Position numbers and translations under genes: made by a program. Shown here in pieces: positions 1-11,409 of a stretch of DNA of 29,576 nt (position 1 is its first letter; each line of letters begins with the position of its first letter). The notes under the pieces were generated by a model. That model had not been told where the DNA came from. It saw nothing but the letters and a program-made list of their open reading frames with translations, and did no database searches. The stretch comes from Reclinomonas americana ATCC 50394 (taxonomy: Eukaryota > Jakobida > Jakobea > Jakobida): positions 246,246-275,821 of the forward strand of contig PS015097.1 of the NCBI GenBank assembly GCA_048213135.1. Direction: 5' to 3'.

Positions 1-81
1 TCCCTCTTGTGATGCTCTTTGTAACGATCTTGAGTCAGTGACGTGCTTCCATTTCTTTCTCTCACGATTGTTCTTCTGCAG

Positions 82-3000
82 GCTGCCGCTGGAGCTGGAA
101 TGTGTATCCGGCTTCACGCGTGGAGAGCCAGCGACTGGTGAGTGGAAAAGAAGATGACACACACACACATAGAGGGAGAGAGAGAGAGAGAGCTTCCTCT
201 ACGCGCCTTTCCCCTTCAATCCCCTTTCCTCACCAAACCCACGATCACCAGGTTGTCCCCTTGGCGTGCCTGTACACGCCCAAGAAGGAGATTCCGAACC
301 TGCCGGCGCTGCCGTATGGTGTGTCGCCCTCCAAGCTGTTTCTCGCCAGTTGTTCCAGTCGTGCTCACACAGCTTTGAATCACAGAGCCTGTGTGCTGCC
401 GCAGCTGCGCCAGCAAGCTGTCGCCCTACTGGTGCGTGTTGTCGGACCGACTCGCAGCTGCGCATGGTGCCTGACCCTCTCTCACGAACACAGCCGCGTG
501 GAACTGGCCTCCAAGACGTGGACGTGCCCCTTCTGCACCACTCGCAACCAGTTCCCGCCGCACTATGGTGAGTGCTTCCCGTGCATGCACCTGTTGCCAA
601 AACGGAAGCTGACCACCGCCATCGTGCACAGCGAACATCTCAGAGACGCAGCTGCCGGCGGAGCTGTTCCCGCAGTACACCACCATTGAGTACACGCTGC
701 AGACGAGCCCGCAGGTGACAAGATTTGTTTTTTATTTTCGCTCTCGGATGCCCTATCTCACCCCTCCCTCTCCCTTCCCTTTCGACCCCACAGCCACCGG
801 TTGTGCTCTTTGTGATCGACCTGTGCATGCCGGAGGAGGAGCTGAAGGCCGTGAAGGACTCGATCCTGCAGTCGGTCAACCTGCTGCCGCCGCACTTTTT
901 GGTCGGCCTCATCACATTCGGCACGTTTATCAACGTGTATGAGCTCTCGTACACCGAGTGCTTCAAGTCGTACTGCTTCCGTGGCAACCAGGAGTTTACG
1001 GCGGAGCAGCTGCAGGAGACGCTGCAGTTGCTGGCTGCACCGGCGCACGGACTGGCCATTCCCAACCGGTGAGCGAGTGCCTTTCTCCTTTCTCCCTCTC
1101 CCCTCCTCCCCTCCTCCACCCTCCTCTCTCTCTCTCTTCTCTAAATTTTCCCTCTCGCAGATTTGTGCAACCGTGGAACGCTCCCGACGTCGATGTGACT
1201 CTGTCGTCGATTCTGGAGGAGTTGTCGCCCGACCCGTGGCCGGTGAAGCACAACAACCGTGCTCACCGCTGCACTGGTGCCGCGCTGTCGCTGGCCATTA
1301 ACCTGCTGGAGCTGACTTGCGTCGGCTCGGGCGGCAAGATCATGCTGTTCCTGGGCGGCCCGTGCACGGCTGGACCCGGCACTGTGGTTGGTGAGTGCAC
1401 TATCATCATCATCATCACATCGGCGCGCGCCATTTGCACCTTTCACTCACTCACGCATTCTTGGGGGCAGGCATTCCGTTCACGGAGCAGATGCGTTCGT
1501 ACAACGACATCAACAAGGGTCGTGCGCAGTACATGGCCAAGGCCACCAAGTACTACGAGGGCCTGGCGGAGAAGTGCATTCGCAACTGCCACTCGGTGGA
1601 CGTGTACTCGGCCAGTTTCGATCAGGTCGGTCTGCTCGAGCTGCGCGATCTCGTGCACAACTCTGGCGGCTACATGTACACCACTGAGGAGTTCAACTCG
1701 GACTGCTTCCGCAAGGTACGCCTCACGACGATCACTGCAAATGGACGGGCGTGTGTATCACTCATAATTGTGCGCAGACCATGGAGCGCGTGTTTGCGCA
1801 AAACGCCCAGTACGAGCTGACCATGGGCTTCAACGGCCTGGTGGAGGTGCAGACGAGCTCCGAGTGGAAGATCTCCGGCGCCATTGGCCCGTGCGTCAGC
1901 ATGCGCAAGGCGTCGCCGAGTGTCGGCGACTTGGAGATTGGCGAGGGCAAGACGTGTGCGTGGCGCGTGTGCGGGCTCGCCCAAGACACCACGCTGGGCA
2001 TCTATTTTGAAGTCGTCAGCCAGGTTGGTCTCTTGGCGAGCATCGTGTCCCTGTTTCGCGATACTAATTACCCTTCCCTTGCCCTTTTCTTCCTCCACTG
2101 CAGCACAATGCCCCGCTGCCACCCGACGCGCAGCGTTTCATCCAGTTCAGCACCGTGTACCAGCACTCATCGGGCCAGCGTCGCCTGCGCGTGACCACCT
2201 TGGCCTACCGCTGGGGCTCCACCGACCACATGGCGGACCTGGTGACTGGATTTGACCAGTACGCCTCGATTGCGCTCATGGCGCGCATGGCGGTGGAGAA
2301 GACGAAGCACGAGCCGACCATGGACATTTTGCGCTGGCTCGATCGCAACCTCATTCGTCTCATGGCGCGCGTGGCCGAGTACGAGAAGGATGCGCCGCAG
2401 ACGTTCCGCTTGTCGCCCATGTTCCTGCTGTTCCCGCAGTTCATGTTCCACTTGCGCCGCTCGCCGTTCCTCCAAGTGTTCAACCACTCGCCCGACGAGA
2501 CCACCTTCCACCGTTGCATCTTGATGCGCGAGAACGCCCGCAACACGGCCATGATGATCCAGCCGCACCTGCGCAAGTTCTCGTTCAAGGGTCCGCCCGA
2601 GTCGGTGCCGCTCGACGCCGCCTCGATTGAGCACGACGCCATTTTGCTCCTCGACACCTACTTCCACGTGGTGGTCTTCCACGGCGATGTGCGTAGCAGT
2701 TGAAAGTGGCTTTCACTTGCTCTCGTGCGGCGAGCTGACCTGAGTTGTTTACCTTTCTCTGTTTGTCGCACAACAGACGATTGCGCAGTGGTTCAAGGAG
2801 AAGCTGCAGGATCGGCCCGAGTACGAGCACTTCCGCAAGCTGCTGGGTCACCCGGAGGCCGAGGGCATGAAGCTGCTGGAGAACCGCTTCCCGCGCCCGC
2901 GCTTTGTGACATGCGCGCAAGGGTCGAGCCAGGCCCGTCTCCTGACGTCCAAGCTCAACCCCAGCATCACGCACAAGAACATGGGCGGCGTGCAGTCGGG

Positions 3001-3082
3001 AGCCGGCGAGGTCATCATGACGGATGATGTGTCGCTGCAGGTGTTTATGGAGCGCCTGGTGCAGCTGGCGGTGCAGCAGTAG
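82..3082 (+). CDS. SEC23: Protein transport protein SEC23 (COPII coat), 5'-partial
   Basis: SEC23 is the inner-coat COPII subunit and the GTPase-activating protein for SAR1 on ER exit sites. Exons: 82-137, 252-318, 386-431, 494-567, 644-714, 794-1068, 1161-1390, 1471-1715, 1778-2023, 2104-2688, 2777-3082, all with GT-AG introns and matching phases. They give about 732 residues against about 765 in human SEC23A. The product begins at SWNVYPASR, so only a short N-terminal exon lies upstream of the window. Visible landmarks are the zinc-finger region (CCRSC ... CPFC), the trunk segment VGLITFG, SGAIGPCVS, YQHSSGQRR, QFMFHLRRSPFLQVFN and the gelsolin-like end TDDVSLQVFMERL. The Arg in SSQARLL, near 2935, sits where the SAR1 arginine finger is placed in this family. 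TAG at 3080-3082 is the stop. I am very sure of the identity; exon edges are inferred. Confidence 0.96.
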
Positions 3083-3731
3083 AGGAGCACCCCTTGGGTG
3101 TGTGTGCGACGGCGGCGAAATACAGTAAGATGTGGCGAGTCCATTAAACAAAAGAGAAGAAGCGAATGACGATGATGGCGATGTACGCGATCATGAGGTT
3201 CACTAAAATTGGGGTTGGTTGCTGTAAAGATGCGAAGGAAGGAAGGAGTGGGAGAGAAAGAGAGAAGGACCGGGAAGCAGGCACAGTCGACAGGGTCACA
3301 GCAAATTTCGTGTCGACGGCCGCACTTCCGAAGCGAGGAGACCAAAGGAGGAGAGAATCAACAGCAACGGGGACAGGGCACACAGGTAGGTAGGTAATCA
3401 TAATGAGACTAGGGGAATAGCCACGTGGTCGTGGCAAGACAATGGCGAGAGCATTGCAGGCCGAGAAGGGGCGCGCCAGCAGAACGCCAAGTCTTGCACT
3501 CGACACACGAAAGCGGTGATGAGGGCAGCAAAGGCCGGCAACAAATCAAACACGCAAGACACGGAGAAAACAATGAAAGAAATCGCACACGAATGAGACA
3601 ACAAGCGGCAGGAAGAAAAATGTCATGGAAAACAATGAGGGGAAACAGTGCTAGCGGATGAAGAGAAAATGAGGACACACGAGAAAAATAGACATGGTGC
3701 TAGTAGAAAATGGGAAGGAAGGGAGGTGGTG
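3083..3731. other. Convergent 3' flanks of SEC23 and the CCCH/SAM/U-box gene
   Basis: This 649-bp purine-rich stretch separates two convergent stop codons and should hold both 3' UTRs. An ATTAAA hexamer at 3143-3148, about 60 bp after the SEC23 stop, is a plausible polyadenylation signal. I see no conserved protein, RNA gene or mobile element here. Confidence 0.5.
3143..3148 (+). terminator. Probable polyadenylation hexamer of SEC23
   Basis: ATTAAA lies about 60 bp downstream of the SEC23 stop codon in A-rich sequence. It is the usual second-best form of the eukaryotic poly(A) signal. Support is by position and motif only. Confidence 0.35.
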
Positions 3732-4849
3732 TCAGTGGATTGAGGCGCGGTACGACGCCACCAGCGACTGCACAATGCGGTTCGGCACCAGCGTCGCGTC
3801 CGTCAGCGGCTCACGCGTCACTGGAGAAACTTGGTTCGACGACAGCCTATCACGAGAAACAACAAAGTCAGAAGTCAAGCGAGAATATGAAAAGGCCACG
3901 ACAATGCACGCAACCACTCAGTAATGGCGGAGCGCTCGTACGTGTTGCCATCCTGTGCCACCACCGGGTCCTCGAACAGCAAGTTACTGATTGGACAGAC
4001 GAGTGCGCGTGGAGGCTCGCTCGATTTGTGCGGCGCGAACCACAGCCCGCCTGCATGCCAACAAGCCGCGCGGTGTTAGCATCATCACAGAGAGAGGGAG
4101 AGAGAGAGAGCAGAGAGGAAAAGGGGGGCGCACCATCACGAGCGCCTGCCTCATCGGGCAACAACAGTTCGGCGGCAAATAACATGATCTTGCGCCGATC
4201 GCCAAACACGTGGATGCCGAGGTCTTTGAGATCGCCGTCGCTAAGCGTCTTCAAGATGCGCACATCATCAATGCCATTGGCCTTGAAGAGATCCTGGTAG
4301 CGATCGAGGCGACACGAACGAAGCCAACGAGACACTTCGTTCTGTGACTCGCCGGCATTGGGGACGGCTGCCGACGCGGTCCCACCGGCGGCACCACTGC
4401 CTGGCGCCGTCGACAAGCCGCTGCCGAGGGTCATCGCAGAGGGCGTGCCAAAGAACAGGCTGCTGCCCTGCTCCGAGTCGGAGCCAAAATGTTCAAACTA
4501 CACAACAGACAACATCAGGTGAGACGACTCAACCCCTCGTCCTTCTCGCACACACATGCGCCCACGTACCAACGACGGTGCCACAGACTCGCGGACCGAA
4601 TGGCCGTTGGAGAGGCCGCCGGTGGCGTCGAACAGTGAGAACTGACGGAACGCCTCCTCAAAGTCCAACGAGTCGCCGAGGCTGGCGGGCGCTGGCGCAG
4701 GGCGCGGCACCACAGGCGAGTTGACGGCCGAACCCATGCCATTTGACGCCAACAGGCCCAAGGTCGTCTGCGGCGGCGAGCCCGCGCTGCCCATGGTGGT
4801 CAGCGGCGAGGCAGACGGGTCGACCACTGTCGGCGGTGGTTGCTGCTGC

Positions 4850-4894
<45 letters not shown>

Positions 4895-7265
4895 GACTGA
4901 CCAACGGGAGACGGCCCCTGTCCATTCGCCACGCCGCCTCCGGGTGCTCCAGACTGTGGCTGCGGCACACGCACCCCCAGCAGACCCTGCGGCGCGCTAC
5001 CACCAGGGGCCGGCATGCCGCCAGGCGACACCGCCGGCGGACCTGGCTGCGCCGGGAAGAACTGGCTGCCGAATGCCGAGTACTGCTGGTAGCCGGTCGA
5101 CGGGTGCGGCATGTGCTGCGGTGGTACCACTTGCGGCGGCGGCAGGGGTGCCGCGCCTCGCAGACCACTCAACAGGTGCGGCGGCGGTTGCTGCGACGAC
5201 TGCGGCTGCGGCGAGCCCATCATCGGCCCGCTATAGTACATGTGAGGCTGCGGCGGCGCAAGCAGGCCCGGCGGCGGTGCTCCATAATCGGCCGACGACA
5301 GCAGTGGCGAGTTGGTGGCGTACACTAGAGAGCCACCGGGCTGCGCACCGAGCTGCCGTGCCGAATCCGGCGGCGACTGCGTCGGCGGCGAACCGCCGGC
5401 CGACGAACCCACCGACGTGGGAATGTCGCCGCTGCTGTGCACGTGACGCACATACGCACCTCCTTGAAGTTGCTGCTGCTGATGCTGCACCGCCGACAAG
5501 TGCGGCGACGAGCGCGGCGGTGTAATGGTCGACTGGCCGAGTTCGGCGCCCGGATAACCGTGCGACGAACCGTACGTCGGATCCATGTGTGCACCCCATG
5601 CCGACGAGGCCCCCTGCATGTAGTCAACCAGCATCAGTATCGCTGGCGGGGTCGGTGAGCACGAAAGGCCAACTCACCACGCTCGAATCGGCATCCGTGT
5701 CCGCCATCTGCATGCTTTCGTCGCGCAGCGCCAGTTTGGAACCTACATCACGAAACATTAGCAAGTGTTCGCGCGCGCACGTAGTAGGTCGAGTGTGACG
5801 CACCGACAAAGGATTGCTGACGCGCATCCAGACGCTCGTCTTTCTCCAAATACTGCAAATGCTCGTACTGGCTGCGCAGCCACTTTTGCTGCACCTCCTC
5901 GCCCCGGAAACGCTCCTCCTCCTCGTGCACGTAGGCACAGAAGCGACCCGAGTGGCACGTCTCATCCTTGTGCCCGCACTCTCGCGTCTTGTAGTTGACC
6001 GGATGGTACTGAATCTCGATGCTAGAGTGCGCAAACACACAGGCGTCACCCAGCGAGCAGTTGACCACCAAATCCTGTTTGACGACATCGACACACAAAG
6101 GAGCGAGGGGGGGCGCGCGTCAGAATCACGCACTTGCATGCCACATGTGCACGGCAAGGCAGAGAAAAGAAAAAATGCAAAACGTAACTCGCTTGCCGAT
6201 TCCCGCGCGTTCCGTGACATTCTTGCACATGAAAGGAATGTACAAGTAGCGGAACGGATCACGGCGGCGCTCCTTGGTGAGATGGTAGCGCAGGCACGGC
6301 CCACCATGGCCCGAGTACGTGAGGTACTTGCGAGGGCAGAAGCGCTCGTCGCACGGCTGCACGCGGAATCGCTCAAACTCATCCACCGTCATCACTGTGC
6401 CATCGCAGGTCAGTTGGCAAAATGCAATTCACCCGTGCACACACGCGCGCACACACACGCAACAGAGCGGTTTGCCCTTGAGACTGGAGTTGGACTGCGT
6501 GCGACGATGCTGATGCTGCTGCTGTTGCTGCTGTTGCTGCTGCTGCTGTGCTGAAATGGATGCGCCCACCACCGATGACGATTCACGCGACGGCACACCC
6601 GACAGCGCCGGTGCCGACATGGACGCCGCCATTCCACCAGGCAGCGGCAGCGGCTGTGGCATCGAGGCAACACCAACCCCACCTGGACCCATGATGGGCG
6701 ACTGCGGATGATGGTGGTGGTGGTGATGATGATGATGCAAATGCTGCTGCTGCTGCTGCTGCTGCGCTAGTGATGCAGCGGCGGCGGCGGCGGCGGCAGA
6801 GGGCGGCTGCTGCTGTGGTGGATGATGATGCGGATGATGCAATGGCAGATGATGCTGCTGCTGCTGCTGCAGATGATGATGATGACCAACTCCTTGTGCG
6901 GCTGCGGCAGGTGGAACAACTAGTGGAGAAGACGAGGAGGAAGATGATGATGAAGAGGAGGATGATGATGCTGATGAGGGGGCTATGGGCAGTGTCGCTG
7001 ACGACACTATTGTTGAGGATGATGATGATGATTGACCATTAGGGAGACTACTGATGACAAGGCTACTGGCGGCGGTGGCAGAGACAGTCATCTTGCTGAC
7101 CACAGCGGGACCACTACACAAAAAGACAAAAAAGAGAAGAGTGTGAGTGTTGGGGGTGTTGCGTAGGGGTTGTGTGTGTGTGTTTGTGTGCGGTCATGTC
7201 GGGAACACTTTTAGCACCTGCGCACACACAAAAATGTGCGCATACACTCACCTGTAAGGATCCAT
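3732..7265 (-). CDS. CCCH zinc-finger / SAM / U-box protein (putative RNA-binding E3 ubiquitin ligase)
   Basis: Exons read downward: 7265-7252, 7113-6464, 6394-6219, 6074-5804, 5742-5678, 5613-4570, 4497-4134, 4050-3915, 3846-3732. Sum 2835 nt, 944 residues. Residues 1-221 are Ser, His and Gln rich. Three CCCH fingers follow, Unkempt-like in spacing: C236/C241/C255/H259; C278-x7-C-x5-C-x3-H296; C313-x6-C-x5-C-x3-H330, with RRRD between the first two. Residues 393-740 are Pro/Gly/Gln rich with a poly-Gln run. A SAM domain lies at about 793-852 (VSRWLRSCRLDRYQDLF). A U-box ends the protein at about 878-940, with VCPISNLLFEDPVV, DGNTYERSAI, SPVTREPL and LVPNR. CCCH fingers of this type bind mRNA and U-boxes recruit E2 enzymes, so an RNA-directed ubiquitin ligase is inferred. 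ATG plus 11 nt forms exon 1, joined AG|T. The exon 2 donor is the least certain junction. Confidence 0.9.
4832..4893 (-). repeat. Poly-glutamine-coding CAG/CAA repeat
   Basis: An interrupted TGC/TTG run on the + strand encodes about 20 consecutive Gln residues in the low-complexity middle of the CCCH/SAM/U-box protein. Similar shorter runs encode Gln at about 6520-6550, 6740-6765 and 6855-6870, and His or Ser tracts lie nearby. Length polymorphism would be expected. Confidence 0.85.
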
Positions 7266-7511
7266 GGAGTGCGAGTGGCCAGACACACACACTCACACAA
7301 CACAACACAGACACAGGCAGAGAGAGAGAGAGGAGACCACGCGCGGACGACAACAAATTGGAGTGACTGCCCGTCGACCGCAATGGACGGTGAAACTCAA
7401 TCAAATTTGCGCGCGAAACGTTTCCATTCATTCATGCTTCCTCTCTTCTCCTCTCTCACCGCGTGTGTGCGAAGGCTCGTCTTACCACTCCCCTCGTGTC
7501 GTCTCTTCACC
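7266..7511. promoter_or_regulatory. Divergent promoter region between the U-box gene and the M3 peptidase gene
   Basis: The two start codons (7265 on -, 7512 on +) face away from each other across 246 bp. The interval holds CA and GA microsatellites and must contain both 5' UTRs and promoters. I see no clear TATA box. The peptidase ATG sits in CACCATGG, a strong Kozak-like context. Confidence 0.5.
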
Positions 7512-10500
7512 ATGGCAGCGTCTTCTCGTCCGAATCAACTGCAGTTTGACTTGTCCCCGGCCGACTTGGCCACACGGTTCGTTCCACCACACCATTCTTG
7601 TTGCTGTTTCCTTGCGTTTTCATGTGGATGATGAATGGGTGTGGGTGTGTGTATGCGGGATCCAGTGCCGATGCTCTGATTGAGCACATGCGCGGGCTTA
7701 TTGACTCGGTGGTGGCGACGCCAGTGGGCGAGCGCTCGTTTGCTAATGTGGTCGAGCGATTGGCACTGGCCGAGGGTCACTGGGAGACTCGTTGCGCGCG
7801 TTGCACATGACACCTTTGTGTGTGTGTTTTGGTGTGTCACTCACTGATGGAGGCACAGAGAGCTCTAATCTGACCTTCTTGTCATATGTCTCCGAGTTGC
7901 GCTTTCCGTCGTTGTTGTCTGACCACGACAACCGCCCCACTGATTGCTCGAGAGTGTGCGTGCGCGTAGGGACAAGGATGTGCGCGATGCGTCGACCGAG
8001 GCCAACAAGAAGCTGGAGGCGTTTGAGATTGAGAGCGACATGCGAGTGGATGTGTATGAGGCGCTGAACGAGGTCAACGAGAAGGTCGCCAGTGGCGCCG
8101 AGAAGCTGGCTGATGAGTTGCAGGCGCGCTTGTTGGAGCACATGGTGCGACAGAAGCGACGCAACGGTCTGCACTTGCCGGTCGAGGTGCGCCAGCAGGT
8201 CAAGGAGCTGAAGACGGAGCTGAGTGAGCTGCAAATCTCGTTTGAGCGCAATCTGGCCGAGGACAAGACCGAGCTGCAGTTCAGCGAGGAGGAGCTGGCC
8301 GGTGAGACGCAATCATTGTTGTACGTCACGGCCGCCTCCGTTGTGAGGCTCACGTGTGCACAGGTGTCGATCCGGGCCTGCTCAGCACGCTGAAGAAGGA
8401 CGAGAGCAACGGCAAGCTGATTCTGACGCTAAAGGTGATTGCCTGGCAATCCAGTGTATGTGTGTGTGTGTGTGGCTATGTTTGTGTTCCTCACTCCGTG
8501 TGGCGTGCGCAGTACCCGCACTACTTCCCGGTGCTGAAAAAGTGCCGCGTCGAGGCCACTCGTCGGACAATGGAGCGCGCCTACTCAATGCGTTGCCAGG
8601 AGGTCAATGTCGGCATTCTCGAGCGCATTCTGAGCCTGCGCCAGAGTTTTGTGGCAGTGGCTCCACTGTGTGTTTTCCGCATTGTGACTGACTCGAGTGC
8701 GTGCGCATTTGCAGAGTTGGCCGAGCTGCTGGGTTACAAGACTCATGGTATGTGTATCACTCCCTCATCCTCACCCTGTACGCTCCCCTCACTCTCGTCT
8801 TACAATTGTGCAGCGCACTACCAGCTGGAGATTCGGTTCGTGCAGTGTGTCAAGGAGTGAGTTGATGTTGCGATGTGCTGACTTGCTCTCTCCTTTTGCT
8901 TCCCCGTTGCAGCATGGCCAAGGTAAACAACGATCGTGCTTTGTAAATCATAATTCACAACTCACCCTCGAGTCGCACAGACGCCCGAGACAGTGATGGA
9001 GTTCCTGTACGATCTGCGCGAGCGCCTGGACGGCAAGGCGCACGAGGATCTGGCAGGCCTGCTCGAGTTGAAGCGAGCGTTGCGTCGATCGAATGTGCCT
9101 TGTGAGTTTCGCGTTTGTTCACGATTGAAACAACAGAGAGAAGGAGGCTGCCGGCGAGGCGTTTGAGCCTGACCTGAACGCGTGGGACTTCCAGTACTAC
9201 CACACCATGCTGCTGGAGCGCAAGTACCAGGTGTGCATCTTGCTGTAGTTTTCTTGTCGAAGAGAGAGAGAGAGTTCTTCGGTATTCAACGCGTGTTCGT
9301 GCAGGTTGACCACGACAAAATCAAGCAGTACTTCCCCGCCGACCGTGTGTTGCGTGCGCTGTGTCCTTCTGACATCTACTCCGAATCTGCTGAGCTCTGC
9401 TGATTCATTGCTGACAATGAGCGTGCATGCGTGCAGCATCACGCACGTGCTGAAGCTGTACGAGACGCTGCTGTCGCTGCGCTTTGTGGAGTTGCCGGAG
9501 GGTGAGCGCCACACGTGGCACAAGGATGTGAGCCAGTTCGCAGTGTACGATCAGGCGTCGGATGCGCTGATTGGCCACTTTTACCTTGACCTGTTGCGTG
9601 ATTTTTGAACCAACAACCGAACGTATTGTCTTTCTTTGTTGACGCATTGTCGTAGGTGGCCTCGCGAGGGCAAGTTTGGTCATGCCGCCGCCTTCCCGCT
9701 CGTGTGCGGTCATCGCCTTGCCTGTTGCGTTGCATATGAAGGGAGATGGCTTGCATGTCGACAATGTCCACTCACACTCACGTGTCGCAGCTGGTGAATT
9801 CGAGAAGCCCGCCTCCGCCATGGTGTGCAACTTCAATCCGCCCGGTGCCGACGGCGTGTCGCTGTTGAAGCACGACGAGGTTGTTACCTTCTGCCACGAA
9901 CTTGGCCACGTGTTCCACGGTGTGTGCAGCACCTCGCCGTACGCTCGCTTCTCGGGCACGCGTGTGGAGCGCGACTTTGTCGGTGCGTTGTTGTAGATGT
10001 TGTGCACGTGTGGTTGACGATTTGTGTGCTGAAAAAATAGCGCGTGCACAGAGGCACCGTCTCAGATGATGGAAAACTGGTGAGTGTGGGGGAAACTACG
10101 TGTTGTCTCGGTGTCCAGCCATTCACTTATCTGCTGGTGACGGTGCAGGTGCTGGCAACCCGAATTTTTGGTGCGTTATCGACTCCATCATTTCTGCTTG
10201 TTGTTCACTTTCTCACACCTTTCCACGTGATGGCGCAGCGCGAGGTCTCGGGCCTGTACTCGAACCGCGAAGAGAAGCTGCCGGAGGATCTTCTGCACAG
10301 CTTGATTGCCGCCAAGCACGTCAACGACGGCCTCCTCTACCGTCGCCAGCTGTTCTTTGGTATCTTTGGTGAGTGGCGAGCGATATTCTTGCATACAGGT
10401 GGGTGTGCGACGACTCACGTATCCAAAATCGCCTGTGCGGGCACAGACATGACGATTCATTATCTCCACTGGGCGGTCTGTGCACACTGGATCGCAACGG

Positions 10501-11277
10501 CCTGTGCATTTGATTGACTCTCTGCGTGTGCGCTGACAGGATCGCGACTCAACGGCACCGCCGCCCAACACGGAGGAAGTGTGGGCCTCTCTGCGCAAAT
10601 CGGTACACCAACAGAGTGTGTCCTGCTCTGAAATCGAGTGCTGAACATTTTCATCGCAGGTCACCCTCATGAACCACTCTGTCGGCACGAACCCGTCCGG
10701 TGAGCGGTAAACATTTCTGCTTGTGGTTAAGTGCGCTGTGCTCATTCTTCTTCTTCTCTATCCAGCTGGTTTTGGTCACATGATGGGCTACTCGGCCGGG
10801 TGAGTGGCCTGTCGATATAGTCGTTGTCTTTTTCTCCATCATTCTGACCTGATTCTATGTGCACAGCTACTACGGGTGTGACTTTCTCTGTGGATTCGTG
10901 CGTCGGAGTTTTGTAGTCTCACTTGTGTTGTCACAGCTACGCGTACGCGGAGATGGCATGCTGCGACATGTTTGCGCAGTTCAAGCGCGCTGGCGTCATG
11001 AATCAAGAGCGTTGCGTGCCGCACAGTCGATGTCTTCTTGCTTCGTCCGCCCTCGCTCATCGTTTCGGTGGGTGGCAGTGGGTCGTCGATACCGCGAGAC
11101 TCTGCTCTGCAAGGGTCATTGCAAGGATGCTGCCGACTTGCTGCACGAGTTGCGCCCTCCTTTACTGTGTTTTTGAATTGTCGCACTGTGCAGGTGCTCA
11201 TTGCGCTCCGTGGCAGCTTCTTGGGTCGCGCGGTGGCGCCGGACGCGTTCCTGGAGGAGCTCGGCATTGCCAAGTGA
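7512..11277 (+). CDS. Thimet oligopeptidase-like M3 zinc metallopeptidase
   Basis: This is an M3A oligopeptidase that cleaves short peptides, usually in the cytosol. The 26 exons are 7512-7576, 7666-7790, 7859-7895, 7970-8301, 8364-8434, 8513-8645, 8715-8747, 8814-8856, 8913-8922, 8981-9078, 9137-9230, 9305-9348, 9437-9592, 9656-9723, 9791-9982, 10052-10079, 10149-10170, 10239-10368, 10447-10475, 10540-10602, 10660-10699, 10766-10799, 10867-10875, 10937-11010, 11079-11148 and 11217-11277. They total 2061 nt, 686 residues; human THOP1 has 689. Landmarks are [38 protein letters not shown], the zinc site H472-E-L-G-H476 with the third ligand E501 in DFVEAPSQ, the Tyr-rich loop GYYGYAYAEM and the tail [15 protein letters not shown]. 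No targeting peptide is evident ([15 protein letters not shown]). Thimet oligopeptidase versus neurolysin cannot be decided. The donor of exon 2 and the donor of exon 19 are the weakest calls. Confidence 0.93.
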
Positions 11278-11409
11278 TTGCGATTCCAGCGTGACCATCG
11301 CCGTCAAACGAGACACACTCAGTGTAGACCCCACATCGTTGGAATGCATTGAGTATGTACACTGTTGCAGTATAGACAGCGATTGGATTCTTTTGTGTTT
11401 CTAAGAGGA
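11278..11409. other. Short convergent 3' flank
   Basis: 132 bp separate the M3 peptidase stop and the MTRR stop on opposite strands. Both 3' UTRs must lie or overlap here. No AATAAA is apparent on either strand. Confidence 0.5.

Noticed and set aside
9079-9136. Apparent frameshift in the M3 peptidase when the GTGAGT at 9102 is used as donor
   Set aside because: Using GTTGCG at 9079 restores phase and gives [14 protein letters not shown], matching the family; no disruption is needed.
11167-11216. Acceptor at 11193-11194 giving an extra VLIALRGS segment before FLGR
   Set aside because: It is out of phase with the previous exon; the acceptor ending at 11216 gives DLLHDFLGR in frame and the expected family length.
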